DNA of 64,000 nucleotides from Cupriavidus respiraculi (lineage in GTDB: Bacteria > Pseudomonadota > Gammaproteobacteria > Burkholderiales > Burkholderiaceae): positions 744,001-808,000 of the forward strand of contig NZ_CAJZAH010000002.1 in the NCBI RefSeq assembly GCF_914271545.1. The letters run 5' to 3'. A program made the position numbers and the translations under genes. The notes under the pieces are model-generated. The model was not told where the DNA came from, ran no database searches, and was given only the letters and a program-made list of their open reading frames with translations. The stretch's first letter is position 1. Every line of letters begins with the position of its first letter. This document shows, one piece after another, positions 28,744 through 38,001 of this stretch.

Positions 28744-29481
28744 TCAGGCGTTGCCGATCGCGAGAAAATCTTCCGACTTCAGCGAGGCGCCCCCGATGAG
28801 GCCCCCGTCGATGTCGGGCATGGAAAACAGTTCGGCGGCATTGTCGGGCTTGACGCTGCCGCCATACAACATGGCCATTCGCTCGGCCACGCCGGCATCG
28901 CGGGCGGCCACGCGGGAACGCAGGAAGGCGTGGACGGCCTGGGCCTGCGCGCTGCTGGCGGTCTTGCCGGTGCCAATGGCCCACACCGGCTCGTAGGCCA
29001 GCACGATGCGGCCAAGCTGCTCGACCGACAGCGCATCGAGCACGGCCTGCAACTGGCGGCCCACCACGGCCTCGGTCTGGCCAGCCTCGCGCTCGGCCAG
29101 CGTCTCGCCGACGCAGACCACCGGAACGATGCCGAATTCCAGCGCCCGCAGGGCCTTGGCGGCAACGGTGGCATCGGACTCGCCATGATAGGACCGGCGC
29201 TCGGAGTGCCCGACCAGCGCATAGCTTGCGCCAAATTCGGCCAACATGGAGGCGGCCACCTCGCCGGTAAATGCGCCACGCGCCTCGGCGGACACGTCCT
29301 GCGCACCCCAGGCCACCTGAGTGCCCGTCAGCAACGCCTGGCATTGGCCCAGATACGGGAACGGGGCGCACACCGCAAGGCGGGCGCTGGCGGAGGCCGC
29401 CTTGATGCCGTTCAGCAGGGCTTCGTTGGTGGCCAGGCTGCCATGCATCTTCCAATTGCCGATGACGAGCTTTTGTCTCAC
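28744..29481 (-). CDS. tpiA: Triosephosphate isomerase
   Basis: 245 residues from a GTG start (29479-29481) preceded by GAGG at suitable distance; the open frame extends seven codons further to a TTG with weaker support. The TIM-barrel catalytic residues are present: Lys11 in GNWKMHG, the His of GHSERRSYHGE and the Glu of AYEPVWAIGTGK; the phosphate loop YGGSVKPDNAAELF is near the end. Interconverts dihydroxyacetone phosphate and glyceraldehyde 3-phosphate. Confidence 0.96.
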   Translation of the reverse strand: MRQKLVIGNWKMHGSLATNEALLNGIKAASASARLAVCAPFPYLGQCQALLTGTQVAWGAQDVSAEARGAFTGEVAASMLAEFGASYALVGHSERRSYHGESDATVAAKALRALEFGIVPVVCVGETLAEREAGQTEAVVGRQLQAVLDALSVEQLGRIVLAYEPVWAIGTGKTASSAQAQAVHAFLRSRVAARDAGVAERMAMLYGGSVKPDNAAELFSMPDIDGGLIGGASLKSEDFLAIGNA

Positions 29482-29578
29482 GGGAGCGCCTCTCAGGATC
29501 AAACCCGCTATTGTAGCGCGGCGAATACTGGGGCGCTACGGCGGCGGGTCGAAAGACCCGCGCCAAGGCAGTTGCCAC

Positions 29579-30583
29579 TTACCAGGTCAGCACGATCTTG
29601 CCGATATGCTCGCTCGACTCCATCAGCCGATGCGCGTCGGCCGCCTGCGCGGCCGGGAAGACCTGGTGGATCACGGGCTTGATCTCGCCCGCCGCGAGCA
29701 GCGGCCACACCTGCTCATGCAGGGCCTTGGCGATCGCGCCCTTGAACGACGCCGGACGCGGACGCAGCGTGGAGCCGGTGATCGTGATGCGGCGGCGCAG
29801 GATGTCGCCAAGCGGAATCTCCGCCTTGGCGCCGCCCAGCAACGCGATGACGACGATGCGGCCGTCGTCCGCAATGCACGACAGTTCGCGCGCGAGGTAC
29901 GAGCCGGCCACCATGTCGAGAATCACGTCGACACCCTTGCCGCCCGTCAGTGCCTTGACCTCGGCGGCGAAATCCTGGGTCTTGTAGTTGATGGCATGAT
30001 CGGCGCCCAGGTCCAGGCACGCCTGGCACTTTTCCGCGCTGCCGGCCGTCACGAAAACCTTGAAGCCCAAGGCCTTGGCGATCTGGATCGCGGTCGTGCC
30101 GATTCCGCTCGAGCCGCCCTGGATCAGCAGCGTCTCCTCCTTGCCGCGCGGACCGCGACCCAGATAGCCGCGGTCGAACACATTGCTCCACACCGTGAAG
30201 AACGTCTCGGGCAGCGCCGCCGCCTCGATATCGCCAAGCCCTTCCGGCACCGGGAGGCACTGGGCCGCCGGCGCGACGCACAACTGCGCATAGCCGCCGC
30301 CCTGAACCAGCGCGCAGACGCGGTCGCCGACCTTCAGGCCGAAGCGGTTGTCGGCGTGCGAGAGATCGCCGCCAACCACCTCGCCGGCCACTTCGAGGCC
30401 GGGCAGGTCGGAGGCGCCCGGCGGCACGGGATAGTTGCCGGTGCGCTGGAACACATCGGGACGATTGATGCCCGCGGCGGTCACGCGAATCAGGATCTCG
30501 CCCGGGCCCGCGACCGGGTCGGGACGCTCGGTAAGTTGCAGGACTTCGGGGGCGCCGTATTCTCGGATCTCGATGGCTTGCAT
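29579..30583 (-). CDS. NAD(P)H:quinone oxidoreductase (zeta-crystallin/PIG3-like)
   Basis: 334 residues of the zinc-free medium-chain dehydrogenase family. Landmarks: RVTAAGINRPDVFQRTGNYPVPPGASDLPGLEVAGEV and the Rossmann motif QGGSSGIGTTAIQIAKALG. The ATG at 30581-30583 has AGGAG six bases ahead. Such enzymes reduce quinones with NADPH. It is followed by tpiA and preceded by pnp, a gene order common in this lineage. Substrate is inferred from family only. Confidence 0.9.
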   Translation of the reverse strand: MQAIEIREYGAPEVLQLTERPDPVAGPGEILIRVTAAGINRPDVFQRTGNYPVPPGASDLPGLEVAGEVVGGDLSHADNRFGLKVGDRVCALVQGGGYAQLCVAPAAQCLPVPEGLGDIEAAALPETFFTVWSNVFDRGYLGRGPRGKEETLLIQGGSSGIGTTAIQIAKALGFKVFVTAGSAEKCQACLDLGADHAINYKTQDFAAEVKALTGGKGVDVILDMVAGSYLARELSCIADDGRIVVIALLGGAKAEIPLGDILRRRITITGSTLRPRPASFKGAIAKALHEQVWPLLAAGEIKPVIHQVFPAAQAADAHRLMESSEHIGKIVLTW

Positions 30584-30684
30584 TGCTGCTCCTGGCTGAT
30601 GCGGCGCGGCGCGGCGCGGCCGCATGATGATGTGTCTGGAATCGTGGACAGTGGGGCCCCTGAGGGACTCGCGGCAGTGTAAAC

Positions 30685-30712
30685 AAAAAAACGGCTGGAC
30701 ATCGCCAGCCGT
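30685..30712 (-). terminator. Rho-independent terminator after pnp
   Basis: Eight-base stem ACGGCTGG (30691-30698) and CCAGCCGT (30705-30712) with a T-run on both strands: A-run 30685-30691 gives U residues on the minus transcript. It lies 22 bases past the pnp stop. Confidence 0.88.
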
Positions 30713-30734
30713 TTTTCCCGCAGCAACCGCGTAC

Positions 30735-32927
30735 TTACTGTTGCTGGTCCTGCTCGGATTGTTGCTGCTGTTGCTGCTCGCCCGGCGCGGCGGCCGGTGC
30801 GTCGCCGCCGGCGATCGGGGCGATGGTGCCGCCCTCGTCCGCCATCGCGGCCTTCAGCGACAGGCGCAGACGGCCCTTCTCATCGGCCTGGATCAGCTTG
30901 ACGCGCACCTGCTGGCCTTCCTTCAGCCAGTCCTTGATGTCCTTGACGCGCTCGTTGACGATCTCGGAGATATGCAGCAGGCCGTCCTTGCCCGGCAGGA
31001 TGTTCACGATGGCGCCGAAGTCCAGCAGCTTGAGCACGGTGCCGCTGTAGATCTTGCCCACCTCGGCTTCCGCCGTGATGCCCTCGATGCGGCGCTTGGC
31101 CTCGGCCATGCCTTCGGTCGAGGTCGAGGCGATCGTGATCGTGCCGTCTTCCTGGATGTCGATGGTCGTGCCGGTTTCCTTGGTCAGCGCCTGGATGGTC
31201 GAGCCGCCCTTGCCGATCACCTCGCGGATCTTGTCCGGATGGATCTTCATGGTGATCATGCGCGGCGCGTGCTCCGACAGCTCGGTGCGCGCGTGGCCCA
31301 TCGCTTCCTGCATCTTCGACAGGATATGCAGGCGCCCTTCCTTGGCCTGCGCCAGCGCGACCTGCATGATTTCCTTGGTGATGCCCTGGACCTTGATGTC
31401 CATCTGCAGCGCCGTGATGCCGCTGTCCGTGCCGGCCACCTTGAAGTCCATGTCGCCGAGGTGATCCTCGTCGCCCAGGATATCGGTCAGCACCGCGAAC
31501 TTGTTGCCTTCCAGGATCAGGCCCATCGCCACGCCGGCCACATGGGCCTTGATGGGAACGCCCGCATCCATCAGCGCCAGCGAACCGCCGCAGACGGACG
31601 CCATCGACGAGGAACCGTTGGACTCGGTGATTTCCGAGACCAGGCGGATCGTGTAGGCGAACTCGTCGTCCTTCGGCAGCACCGGGATCAGCGCGCGCTT
31701 GGCCAGGCGGCCGTGACCGATTTCACGGCGCTTGGGCGAGCCCACGCGGCCCGTTTCGCCGGTGGCGAACGGAGGCATGTTGTAGTGGAGCATGAAGCGG
31801 TCGCGGTATTCGCCGGACAGCGCGTCGATGATCTGCTCGTCGCCCTTGGTGCCGAGCGTGGCCACGACCAGCGCCTGCGTCTCGCCACGGGTGAACAGCG
31901 ACGAACCGTGGGCGCGCGGCAGCACCGAGGAGCGGATCTCGATCGGGCGCACCGTGCGGGTGTCGCGGCCGTCGATACGCGGCTCGCCGGCCAGCACCTG
32001 GCCACGGACGATCTTCGCCTCGATGTCGAACAGGATATTGCCCACCTCGACCTTGTCGGCTTCCACGCCGGCTTCGGCCAGGCGCGTCTGCACGGTCGCG
32101 TAGACTTCCTTCAGCTTCTGCGAACGCGCGGCCTTCTGGCGCAGCTGATAGGCTTCCTGCAGCAGCGGCAGCGCAACCTCGCCGACCTTGGCGATCAGCG
32201 GTTCGTTCTTGGCCGCGGCTTCCCACACCCACTCCGGCTTGCCGCCTTCGCGCACCAGATCATGGATGGCGTTGATTGCGACCTGCATCTGCTCGTGGCC
32301 GTAGACCACGGCGCCCAGCATCACTTCCTCGGACAGCTGGTTGGCTTCCGATTCCACCATCAGCACGGCGCGCTCGGTACCGGCGACCACCAGGTCCAGT
32401 TCGGAGCTGGCCAGTTGCGAGCGGGTCGGGTTCAGCAGGTACTGGCCGTCCTGGAAGCCGATGCGGGCGGCGCCCACCGGGCCATTGAACGGAATGCCCG
32501 ACACGGCCAGCGCGGCCGAGGCGCCGATCAGCGCGGGGATGTCGGCGGGCACTTCCGGGTTCAGCGACACCACGTGGATCACCACCTGGACGTCGTTGTA
32601 GAAGCCTTCCGGGAACAGCGGACGCAGGGGCCGGTCGATCAGGCGCGAGGTCAGCGTTTCGTTTTCCGACGGGCGGCCTTCACGCTTGAAGAAACCACCG
32701 GGAATCTTGCCGGCGGCATAGGTCTTCTCGATGTAGTCGACGGTCAGCGGGAAGAAGTCCTGGCCCGGCTTGGGCTGCTTGGCGGCCACGACGGTCGCGA
32801 GCACCACGGTATCTTCCACATCGACCAGCACAGCGCCGCCTGCCTGGCGGGCGATTTCGCCGGTTTCCATGCGGACCGTATGCTGGCCCCACTGGAATTC
32901 CTTGACGACCTTATTGAACATGGTCAT
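30735..32927 (-). CDS. pnp: Polyribonucleotide nucleotidyltransferase (PNPase)
   Basis: 730 residues. Two RNase PH-like domains are followed by a KH domain ([21 protein letters not shown]) and an S1 domain ([28 protein letters not shown]); the tail is Gln-rich. PNPase degrades RNA phosphorolytically from the 3' end. The start may be MTMFNKVV or two codons later at MFNKVV. It lies downstream of rpsO, the classical pairing, and an imperfect 12-bp hairpin in its leader (33032-33074) could serve RNase III-dependent autoregulation as in E. coli. Confidence 0.97.
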   Translation of the reverse strand: MTMFNKVVKEFQWGQHTVRMETGEIARQAGGAVLVDVEDTVVLATVVAAKQPKPGQDFFPLTVDYIEKTYAAGKIPGGFFKREGRPSENETLTSRLIDRPLRPLFPEGFYNDVQVVIHVVSLNPEVPADIPALIGASAALAVSGIPFNGPVGAARIGFQDGQYLLNPTRSQLASSELDLVVAGTERAVLMVESEANQLSEEVMLGAVVYGHEQMQVAINAIHDLVREGGKPEWVWEAAAKNEPLIAKVGEVALPLLQEAYQLRQKAARSQKLKEVYATVQTRLAEAGVEADKVEVGNILFDIEAKIVRGQVLAGEPRIDGRDTRTVRPIEIRSSVLPRAHGSSLFTRGETQALVVATLGTKGDEQIIDALSGEYRDRFMLHYNMPPFATGETGRVGSPKRREIGHGRLAKRALIPVLPKDDEFAYTIRLVSEITESNGSSSMASVCGGSLALMDAGVPIKAHVAGVAMGLILEGNKFAVLTDILGDEDHLGDMDFKVAGTDSGITALQMDIKVQGITKEIMQVALAQAKEGRLHILSKMQEAMGHARTELSEHAPRMITMKIHPDKIREVIGKGGSTIQALTKETGTTIDIQEDGTITIASTSTEGMAEAKRRIEGITAEAEVGKIYSGTVLKLLDFGAIVNILPGKDGLLHISEIVNERVKDIKDWLKEGQQVRVKLIQADEKGRLRLSLKAAMADEGGTIAPIAGGDAPAAAPGEQQQQQQSEQDQQQ

Positions 32928-33031
32928 GAGCGTTCCTTTGATCTGCTTGCACTAGCGTGCGTAGCCCGCGTTTTCAGCCGCGGGCAAACTGCCGGATCGC
33001 TGTCGGACGCAGTCACAGGGAAGTGCTATGC

Positions 33032-33074
33032 CATTCCAGCGCGCCACCGAGGGTGCCGATAACGCGTTGGAATG
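33032..33074 (-). promoter_or_regulatory. Candidate pnp leader hairpin
   Basis: CATTCCAGCGCG (33032-33043) pairs with CGCGTTGGAATG (33063-33074), with a single G-T mismatch, enclosing a 19-base loop, 105 bases upstream of the pnp start. In E. coli the pnp leader has a long stem cut by RNase III that allows PNPase to control its own mRNA; whether this stem does the same is inference. Confidence 0.45.
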
Positions 33075-33244
33075 ACACAAAGCCCCGATTCCTTGGCCGA
33101 CTCCGGTGTCAAAAAACGAAAAGAACGAAATAAATTACTCCGTCGCACACCCTGGCGCAACGGGCGACGGACCGTGCGGTCCATTGCCTAAAGTGAAACG
33201 ACCATCACAGCAGGAAGGCGGCGCCGGGGCGATGCGGGCGCCAG

Positions 33245-33283
33245 AAAAGCAAAATGCCTGCATCAGCAAGCTGACGCAGGCAT
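33245..33283 (-). terminator. Rho-independent terminator after rpsO
   Basis: An extended stem (ATGCCTGCATCAGC at 33254-33267 with GCTGACGCAGGCAT at 33270-33283, one mismatch) is followed on the minus strand by TTTTGCTTTT. It lies about 57 bases past the rpsO stop, and separates rpsO from pnp. The remaining bases of the 413-base rpsO-pnp gap should contain the pnp promoter, which I could not place. Confidence 0.8.
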
Positions 33284-33340
33284 CGTGGCTTCACGCGAAG
33301 GCGTGCGGTGCTTCGACTCGTGCCGCCATCCGACTGGTCC

Positions 33341-33610
33341 TTACTTACGCAGGCCCAGTGCTTCGATCAGAGCGCGGTAGCGGTCCGCATCGTTGGACTT
33401 CAGGTAATCCAGCAGGCGACGACGACGGCTCACCATGCGCAGCAGACCGCGGCGGCTGTGGTGATCCTTCATGTTGGCCTTGAAGTGGGGGGTCAGTTCG
33501 TTGATGCGCGTGGTCAGCAGGGCCACTTGCACTTCCGGGCTGCCGGTATCGTTGGCTGCGCGGGCGAACTTCTTGATGACGTCCGACTTTTTGGTATCTG
33601 CAATCGACAT
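33341..33610 (-). CDS. rpsO: 30S ribosomal protein S15
   Basis: 89 residues, the exact family length, starting [18 protein letters not shown] and containing the conserved HKxH region [30 protein letters not shown]. Binds 16S rRNA early in small-subunit assembly. The ATG at 33608-33610 follows a GGAAAC site; an upstream in-frame extension to 33685 has no homology. Precedes pnp as in most proteobacteria. Confidence 0.98.
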   Translation of the reverse strand: MSIADTKKSDVIKKFARAANDTGSPEVQVALLTTRINELTPHFKANMKDHHSRRGLLRMVSRRRRLLDYLKSNDADRYRALIEALGLRK

Positions 33611-33773
33611 GATGTTTCCTTTCACTTGCGAACGCTGCAGCGCGGGATGCGCCGCATGCGTCGTGCTCTGTGCCGCCGGAGCCACTGCCCGAAAATCGGG
33701 CGGCGCTGTCTGACGACAAGCCGCGGATTATAGCCCAACTCTTTCCCGCAGGGAAAGCCGGGCGTCCGGCCGG

Positions 33774-35018
33774 CTAGAAGCGCTCCATCTTGCAGGTCGT
33801 CGGCAAGGTGGTCTGCGCCGCCTTGAGCCGCTTCACGGTACGGAAGCCGTAGCCCGAGCCCTCGTTGTCGAAGCGAACTTCCCCGCCCTGCCGCCCCATC
33901 ACCGATACGTAGAGCGGCTGGATGACCTGATGGTCGGACGCGCGCACGGTGGCTTCATGGAATTCATTGACGAAGCGCATATCCTCCAGCGCCCGCGCGA
34001 CCTTGACGGCATCGGTGGAGCCGGCGCTCTCGATCGCCCGCGCCAGCATCTCGACCATCATCTGCATGCGCAGGTGGACATAGTCGTCCTTCGGGTCGGG
34101 ATAGCGCGTACGGAAGGCCTGGTAGAAGGCATCCGAGGCCGCCCCGCCGACATTGGGATGCCACTCGGCGACCGCCAGCACCTTGTCGACGCCCGCGTCC
34201 CCCATCGCCGCCGGCGCGCCAAGGCCGTTGCCGTAGAAGGTATAGAACTTCGCGCCCAGCCCGCCCTCGCGGGCCGCCTTGACCATCAGCGTCAGGTCGT
34301 TGCCCCAGTTGCCGGTGATCACGGCGTCCGCGCCGCTGGCCTTGATCTTCGCGATGTAGGGAGCGAAGTCCTTGATCTTGCCGATCGGGTGGAATTCGTC
34401 GCCGACGATGCGGATGTCGGGCCGCTTGGCGGCCAGCATGTCCCGCGCGAAGCGCGAAACCTGATGGCCGAAGCTGTAGTCCTGCGCGATCAGGTAGACG
34501 CGGCGAACGCTGGTGTCCGCGCGGATCACCTCGGCCAGCGCCTGCATGCGCATGTCGGCGCTCGCGTCGAAGCGGAAATGCCAGAAGCTGCAGTTCTCGT
34601 TGGTCAGACTCGGATCCACGGCCGAGTAGTTGAGGTACAGCACCCGGGCGTCGGGCTGGCGGGCATTGTGGCGATTGACCGCGCCGACGAGCGCGCCGGC
34701 GACCGCAGAGCTGTTGCCCTGGAGCACGAAAGGGATGCGCCGGTCGACCAGGCCGCGAAACTGGATCAGGCTCTCGTCGACATTGCCCTTGCTGTCGAAC
34801 AGCACCAGTTCCATGGGCCGCTGGCCCTCGGCGGTCTTCACGCCACCGCGTGCGTTGACCCGGTCCACCGCAAGCCGAAGATTGCGCACCACCGCCTCGC
34901 CCGCGTTCGCGAACGCGCCCGACATGCCTTCCACCACGCCAAGCCGGATCGGCTCCTGCGCCGAGGCGCTGGCCGCAAGAGCCAACAGGCATGCGCCCAG
35001 CCATCCCTTCCAATACAT
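33774..35018 (-). CDS. Orphan branched-chain-type ABC transporter substrate-binding protein
   Basis: 414 residues. The N-terminus MYWKGWLGACLLALAASASAQ is a signal peptide; EPIRLGVVEGMSGAFANAGE opens a type I periplasmic-binding fold (LivJ/UrtA-like). The C-terminal region has FHEATVRASDHQVIQPLYVS, as seen in amino-acid or aromatic-acid receptors. The ATG at 35016-35018 has GGAGG seven bases ahead. No permease or ATPase genes are adjacent, so it probably feeds a transporter encoded elsewhere. It lies 75 bases from the NEL-type gene, in an accessory-looking stretch. Ligand unknown. Confidence 0.85.
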   Translation of the reverse strand: MYWKGWLGACLLALAASASAQEPIRLGVVEGMSGAFANAGEAVVRNLRLAVDRVNARGGVKTAEGQRPMELVLFDSKGNVDESLIQFRGLVDRRIPFVLQGNSSAVAGALVGAVNRHNARQPDARVLYLNYSAVDPSLTNENCSFWHFRFDASADMRMQALAEVIRADTSVRRVYLIAQDYSFGHQVSRFARDMLAAKRPDIRIVGDEFHPIGKIKDFAPYIAKIKASGADAVITGNWGNDLTLMVKAAREGGLGAKFYTFYGNGLGAPAAMGDAGVDKVLAVAEWHPNVGGAASDAFYQAFRTRYPDPKDDYVHLRMQMMVEMLARAIESAGSTDAVKVARALEDMRFVNEFHEATVRASDHQVIQPLYVSVMGRQGGEVRFDNEGSGYGFRTVKRLKAAQTTLPTTCKMERF

Positions 35019-35093
35019 CGATCGACCTCCGCCAAAGCGCTGCATGGTAAGGCAGCGGCCAGGGCGTGGCAATGGATGCGGCCATGGCCAGGG

Positions 35094-37778
35094 TCAAAGC
35101 AATTCCGTCGACAGTTTCATATAGAGGTCCGCCTTGATCTGTTGCTCGCGGGCGTTGATGGCATCCAACACGTCGGCGTACTCGGCCTCCGACAGCCGGG
35201 TCGGATCCGGATGGTGCGGCGGGAAGGCCCGCCCACTCCCCCCGTTCGCCGCCGCTGCGCCTTGCAGGTAGGTGCGCCGGAAATACGCGGCGTCCTTGCC
35301 CGGGCGCGCGTCGGCGGGAGCGGTGTCGCTGCCTTCGCCATCCGCGCCCAGCGCGGCCAGGGCGGCCATTTCCTCCTTGACGGTCACGGTCGCGGCGGCG
35401 AATTGCCCGGCGTACGCGCTTTCCAGGTGCCGACGCCAGAACGGCAACTCCATGGCGAAGAAGCGGGCGAGCTGGCGCTTGTCGTTCTCTCCTTCGCGGA
35501 TGTGGCGCATGGCCGCGTCGACCTGCTGTTCGGTCACATCGGCACGGTAGAGCATTCTTGCGATCGGGACCGGAAAATCGACGCCGCGCCCTGCGCACTC
35601 CAACTGGTATTTCAGCCGAACCTCGATTTCATCGACGTAGCCGCGCCGTTCGGCGAGATCCGCGGCCACCGACTCCTCCAGACGGCGCGCCCGAAAGTAC
35701 TTCTTTCCGATCTCGATCCTCGCGCGCTCGAGGCTTTGCGCGCCGCGGTCGGCGTACTCCTTGTCCAGCGCGTGGACCAGACACTGGCTCTCGATCTCGT
35801 TGAATGCGAGCGCAACGCGATCGCCACACGATCCCAGGCCGTCCGCCGCCAGCTGGAAACACTCGGCCCGCAGCGCCGCGTCCTGCCGAACGGCCTCCAG
35901 CACGCGTTGCACCCGCGATACGTAGTGGTTCCACTGGGCGCAGTCGACGCCCGGCGGCGTGCGGTCTCTCGCCTTGGCGGCATCCTCGTATTCCGCCGTC
36001 ATTGGCAGCCGCTCCAGCAAGGCCGCGAAGGAGTCCGCCGTCCTTGTCTGCACCATCTCGTTCGCGCTCCCTACCCGTTGTTGGTAGGCCGAGTTCCAGA
36101 TCCGGTGCCTGGTTTCCTCCGTCGTGGCAGCCGGCAGCCACCTGACGCGGCGGTCGGCCTCCGCCTTTGCTTCCGCGAGCATCTGGGCCTTGACCGGCGC
36201 CGCATCGGCCATCAGGGCGGCATCCCAGGAGCCGCACAGCGTCTCGAGGTCCACGTCGCTCATGTCGGGATACCAGGCGGCCAGCGCGCCGCTCAGCCCG
36301 CATTTCGGCGTAAACCGCAGCTGTCGTGCCGGAGGCGGCGGGGCTAGATCGGTCTCCCATGGGGCCCGCATGGCGCCGCGGACCGGCCGGTTGGCCTGTG
36401 GAGCCCGATCATAGTGAACCCGTGCGCGCGTGGCAGGCATGGCCGGTACGCCGTTCGGTCCCGCGAACGAAATGGGATTGGCCGTCAAATCCACTTGGCA
36501 CAATTCGTTCAGGCCGGACAGTGCTTCGGGAAACGCGGTGAAGCTGTTCCCGCGCAAGCCGAGGGAGACCAGGCGCGACAGGCGTCCGATGGACGCCGGC
36601 AGCGTAGCGAGCCGCTGCATCGCCAGGTCGAGTTCGCGCAGCGACGGCAAGTCGCCTATCGTGTCCGGCAATTGTGTGATCCGGGGGTGATCGTCCAACG
36701 CAACCGCTCGCATATGGATGACCAGGAGCCCTTGCGCGAGCGAAATGGAAGCCGGCAACGACGAGAATCGGTTGTAGTCGAGTTTCAGCACGGTGAGATG
36801 CGGAAGATGCCGGAAGACACTGTCGGGCAACGACGTCAACTGGAAGTAAGCCAGGTCCAGAACCTTCGACCCGCCCGAGCATGCCCATATTCTCGATACA
36901 CCAAGAAGCCGTTTGCCTCGCTGCTCCGGCGATTCGGCCCCCTCGACCCATGGAACCAGATCGTTGAGCAGGGATAGCGACGAGCACAGGTCTTCGAACT
37001 GCGGTCCGGTGTCGATCGCCGAAATTCCGTCGACCATTCGCAGCGCCCATGCGGCAAAGGAACGCGCTACGGCGGCCGCTTCCGGCTCGGCCGGCTCCGT
37101 GGCAGCGGCCTGGAAGAACGCATGGAGTCGCGACAATTGTTCGGCGAGCAACGGCATTCGTGCGCGCTGCTCTGCGGTGGGCGGCAACGGTGCGCCGGTA
37201 TCGCGCGTGCCCTCGGGCTCGCCCAGCCGGTAGTCGCGGGCAAGCGCCGGGATGTCGAACATGGCCTTCACGCCGTTGAAGCAGGCGAAATCACGATTTG
37301 CCGTGGTTCCCGAGACGCCATGACAGAGGAAACGCAGGAACCGCCTCCACGAGGGCAGCCTCGCCTCCGTGACGTCGACCCACTTTCCGTTCGAGCCGTC
37401 CTTTGCCCAGTCGATCCGGAGCAGGCGTTCCGCCCCGTCCGCGCCCAGGACCTTCAGCAGTCCTCCGCTCGCGAGGTGGCGGCCGACGGTGGCGCGGTCA
37501 ATATGGTCGCCATTGACCGACAACGTTGCCGCGCTCAGCAATGCCCCGAACCGGAGCGCGGACGCAATGCTCCTTTCGACAGCGCGGACGCCGGCTTCCC
37601 GGCGGCCTTCCGTCAAGGGCTTGACGTAGGCGGCGGTATAGTCGCGCGCCCATTTGATCTTGAACGTCAGATCTCCCACCCTGAACGGCACGCCCTTTGC
37701 CATTGCCGCGATATGGCAGCGTAGGGCCAAGCCGGTGCTCAGCGCGGCGACATCTTGGAAAACTGGAATGTCCGGCAT
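35094..37778 (-). CDS. Leucine-rich-repeat protein with IpaH/SspH-type NEL E3 ubiquitin ligase domain (candidate secreted effector)
   Basis: 894 residues from the ATG at 37776-37778. Residues 1-300 are not recognised. Residues of about 305-440 are leucine-rich repeats (LPDSVFRHLPHLTVLKLDYNRFSSLPASI, LPSLRELDLAMQRLATLPASIG). Residues of about 490-894 match the Novel E3 Ligase fold of Shigella IpaH and Salmonella SspH: the catalytic Cys-X-Asp is C651-G-D653 in SCGDRVALAFNEIE, followed by the YVDEIEVRLKYQ block (714-725) and a C-terminal EQQIKADLYMKLSTELL. These enzymes are type III effectors that ubiquitinate host proteins. No secretion genes are near. No clear ribosome-binding site precedes the chosen start; in-frame ATGs at 37853 and 37892 are alternatives. 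Sampled base composition (about 57% G+C at 36781-36840) is lower than that of its neighbours, suggesting transfer. Confidence 0.85.
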   Translation of the reverse strand: MPDIPVFQDVAALSTGLALRCHIAAMAKGVPFRVGDLTFKIKWARDYTAAYVKPLTEGRREAGVRAVERSIASALRFGALLSAATLSVNGDHIDRATVGRHLASGGLLKVLGADGAERLLRIDWAKDGSNGKWVDVTEARLPSWRRFLRFLCHGVSGTTANRDFACFNGVKAMFDIPALARDYRLGEPEGTRDTGAPLPPTAEQRARMPLLAEQLSRLHAFFQAAATEPAEPEAAAVARSFAAWALRMVDGISAIDTGPQFEDLCSSLSLLNDLVPWVEGAESPEQRGKRLLGVSRIWACSGGSKVLDLAYFQLTSLPDSVFRHLPHLTVLKLDYNRFSSLPASISLAQGLLVIHMRAVALDDHPRITQLPDTIGDLPSLRELDLAMQRLATLPASIGRLSRLVSLGLRGNSFTAFPEALSGLNELCQVDLTANPISFAGPNGVPAMPATRARVHYDRAPQANRPVRGAMRAPWETDLAPPPPARQLRFTPKCGLSGALAAWYPDMSDVDLETLCGSWDAALMADAAPVKAQMLAEAKAEADRRVRWLPAATTEETRHRIWNSAYQQRVGSANEMVQTRTADSFAALLERLPMTAEYEDAAKARDRTPPGVDCAQWNHYVSRVQRVLEAVRQDAALRAECFQLAADGLGSCGDRVALAFNEIESQCLVHALDKEYADRGAQSLERARIEIGKKYFRARRLEESVAADLAERRGYVDEIEVRLKYQLECAGRGVDFPVPIARMLYRADVTEQQVDAAMRHIREGENDKRQLARFFAMELPFWRRHLESAYAGQFAAATVTVKEEMAALAALGADGEGSDTAPADARPGKDAAYFRRTYLQGAAAANGGSGRAFPPHHPDPTRLSEAEYADVLDAINAREQQIKADLYMKLSTELL

Positions 37779-38001
37779 CGGGTTTTTTGTCTGTTCGGTC
37801 ACGTTAGGGGGGCGGGACAGAGCCGCGATGCGCTGACCGGCCGGTCGCGGCATCGCACGCCGCAAGGGCACGAGTGTGTGCCGCGATTCCATCCGGGTCT
37901 TACGGAAACTGCCGTGGTCTTTGCGGGCCCGACATGGGCACGGAAAATCTTCGGCGCTACACTGTCGGAAATCGGACAAAGCAACCGTTTGAGGAATCGC
38001 C

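Noticed and set aside
37779-38001. Search for a HrpB (TTCG-N16-TTCG) or similar box upstream of the NEL-type gene
   Set aside because: CGGAAA-like words occur, but no correctly spaced CGAA pair on the plus strand, so no box is claimed.
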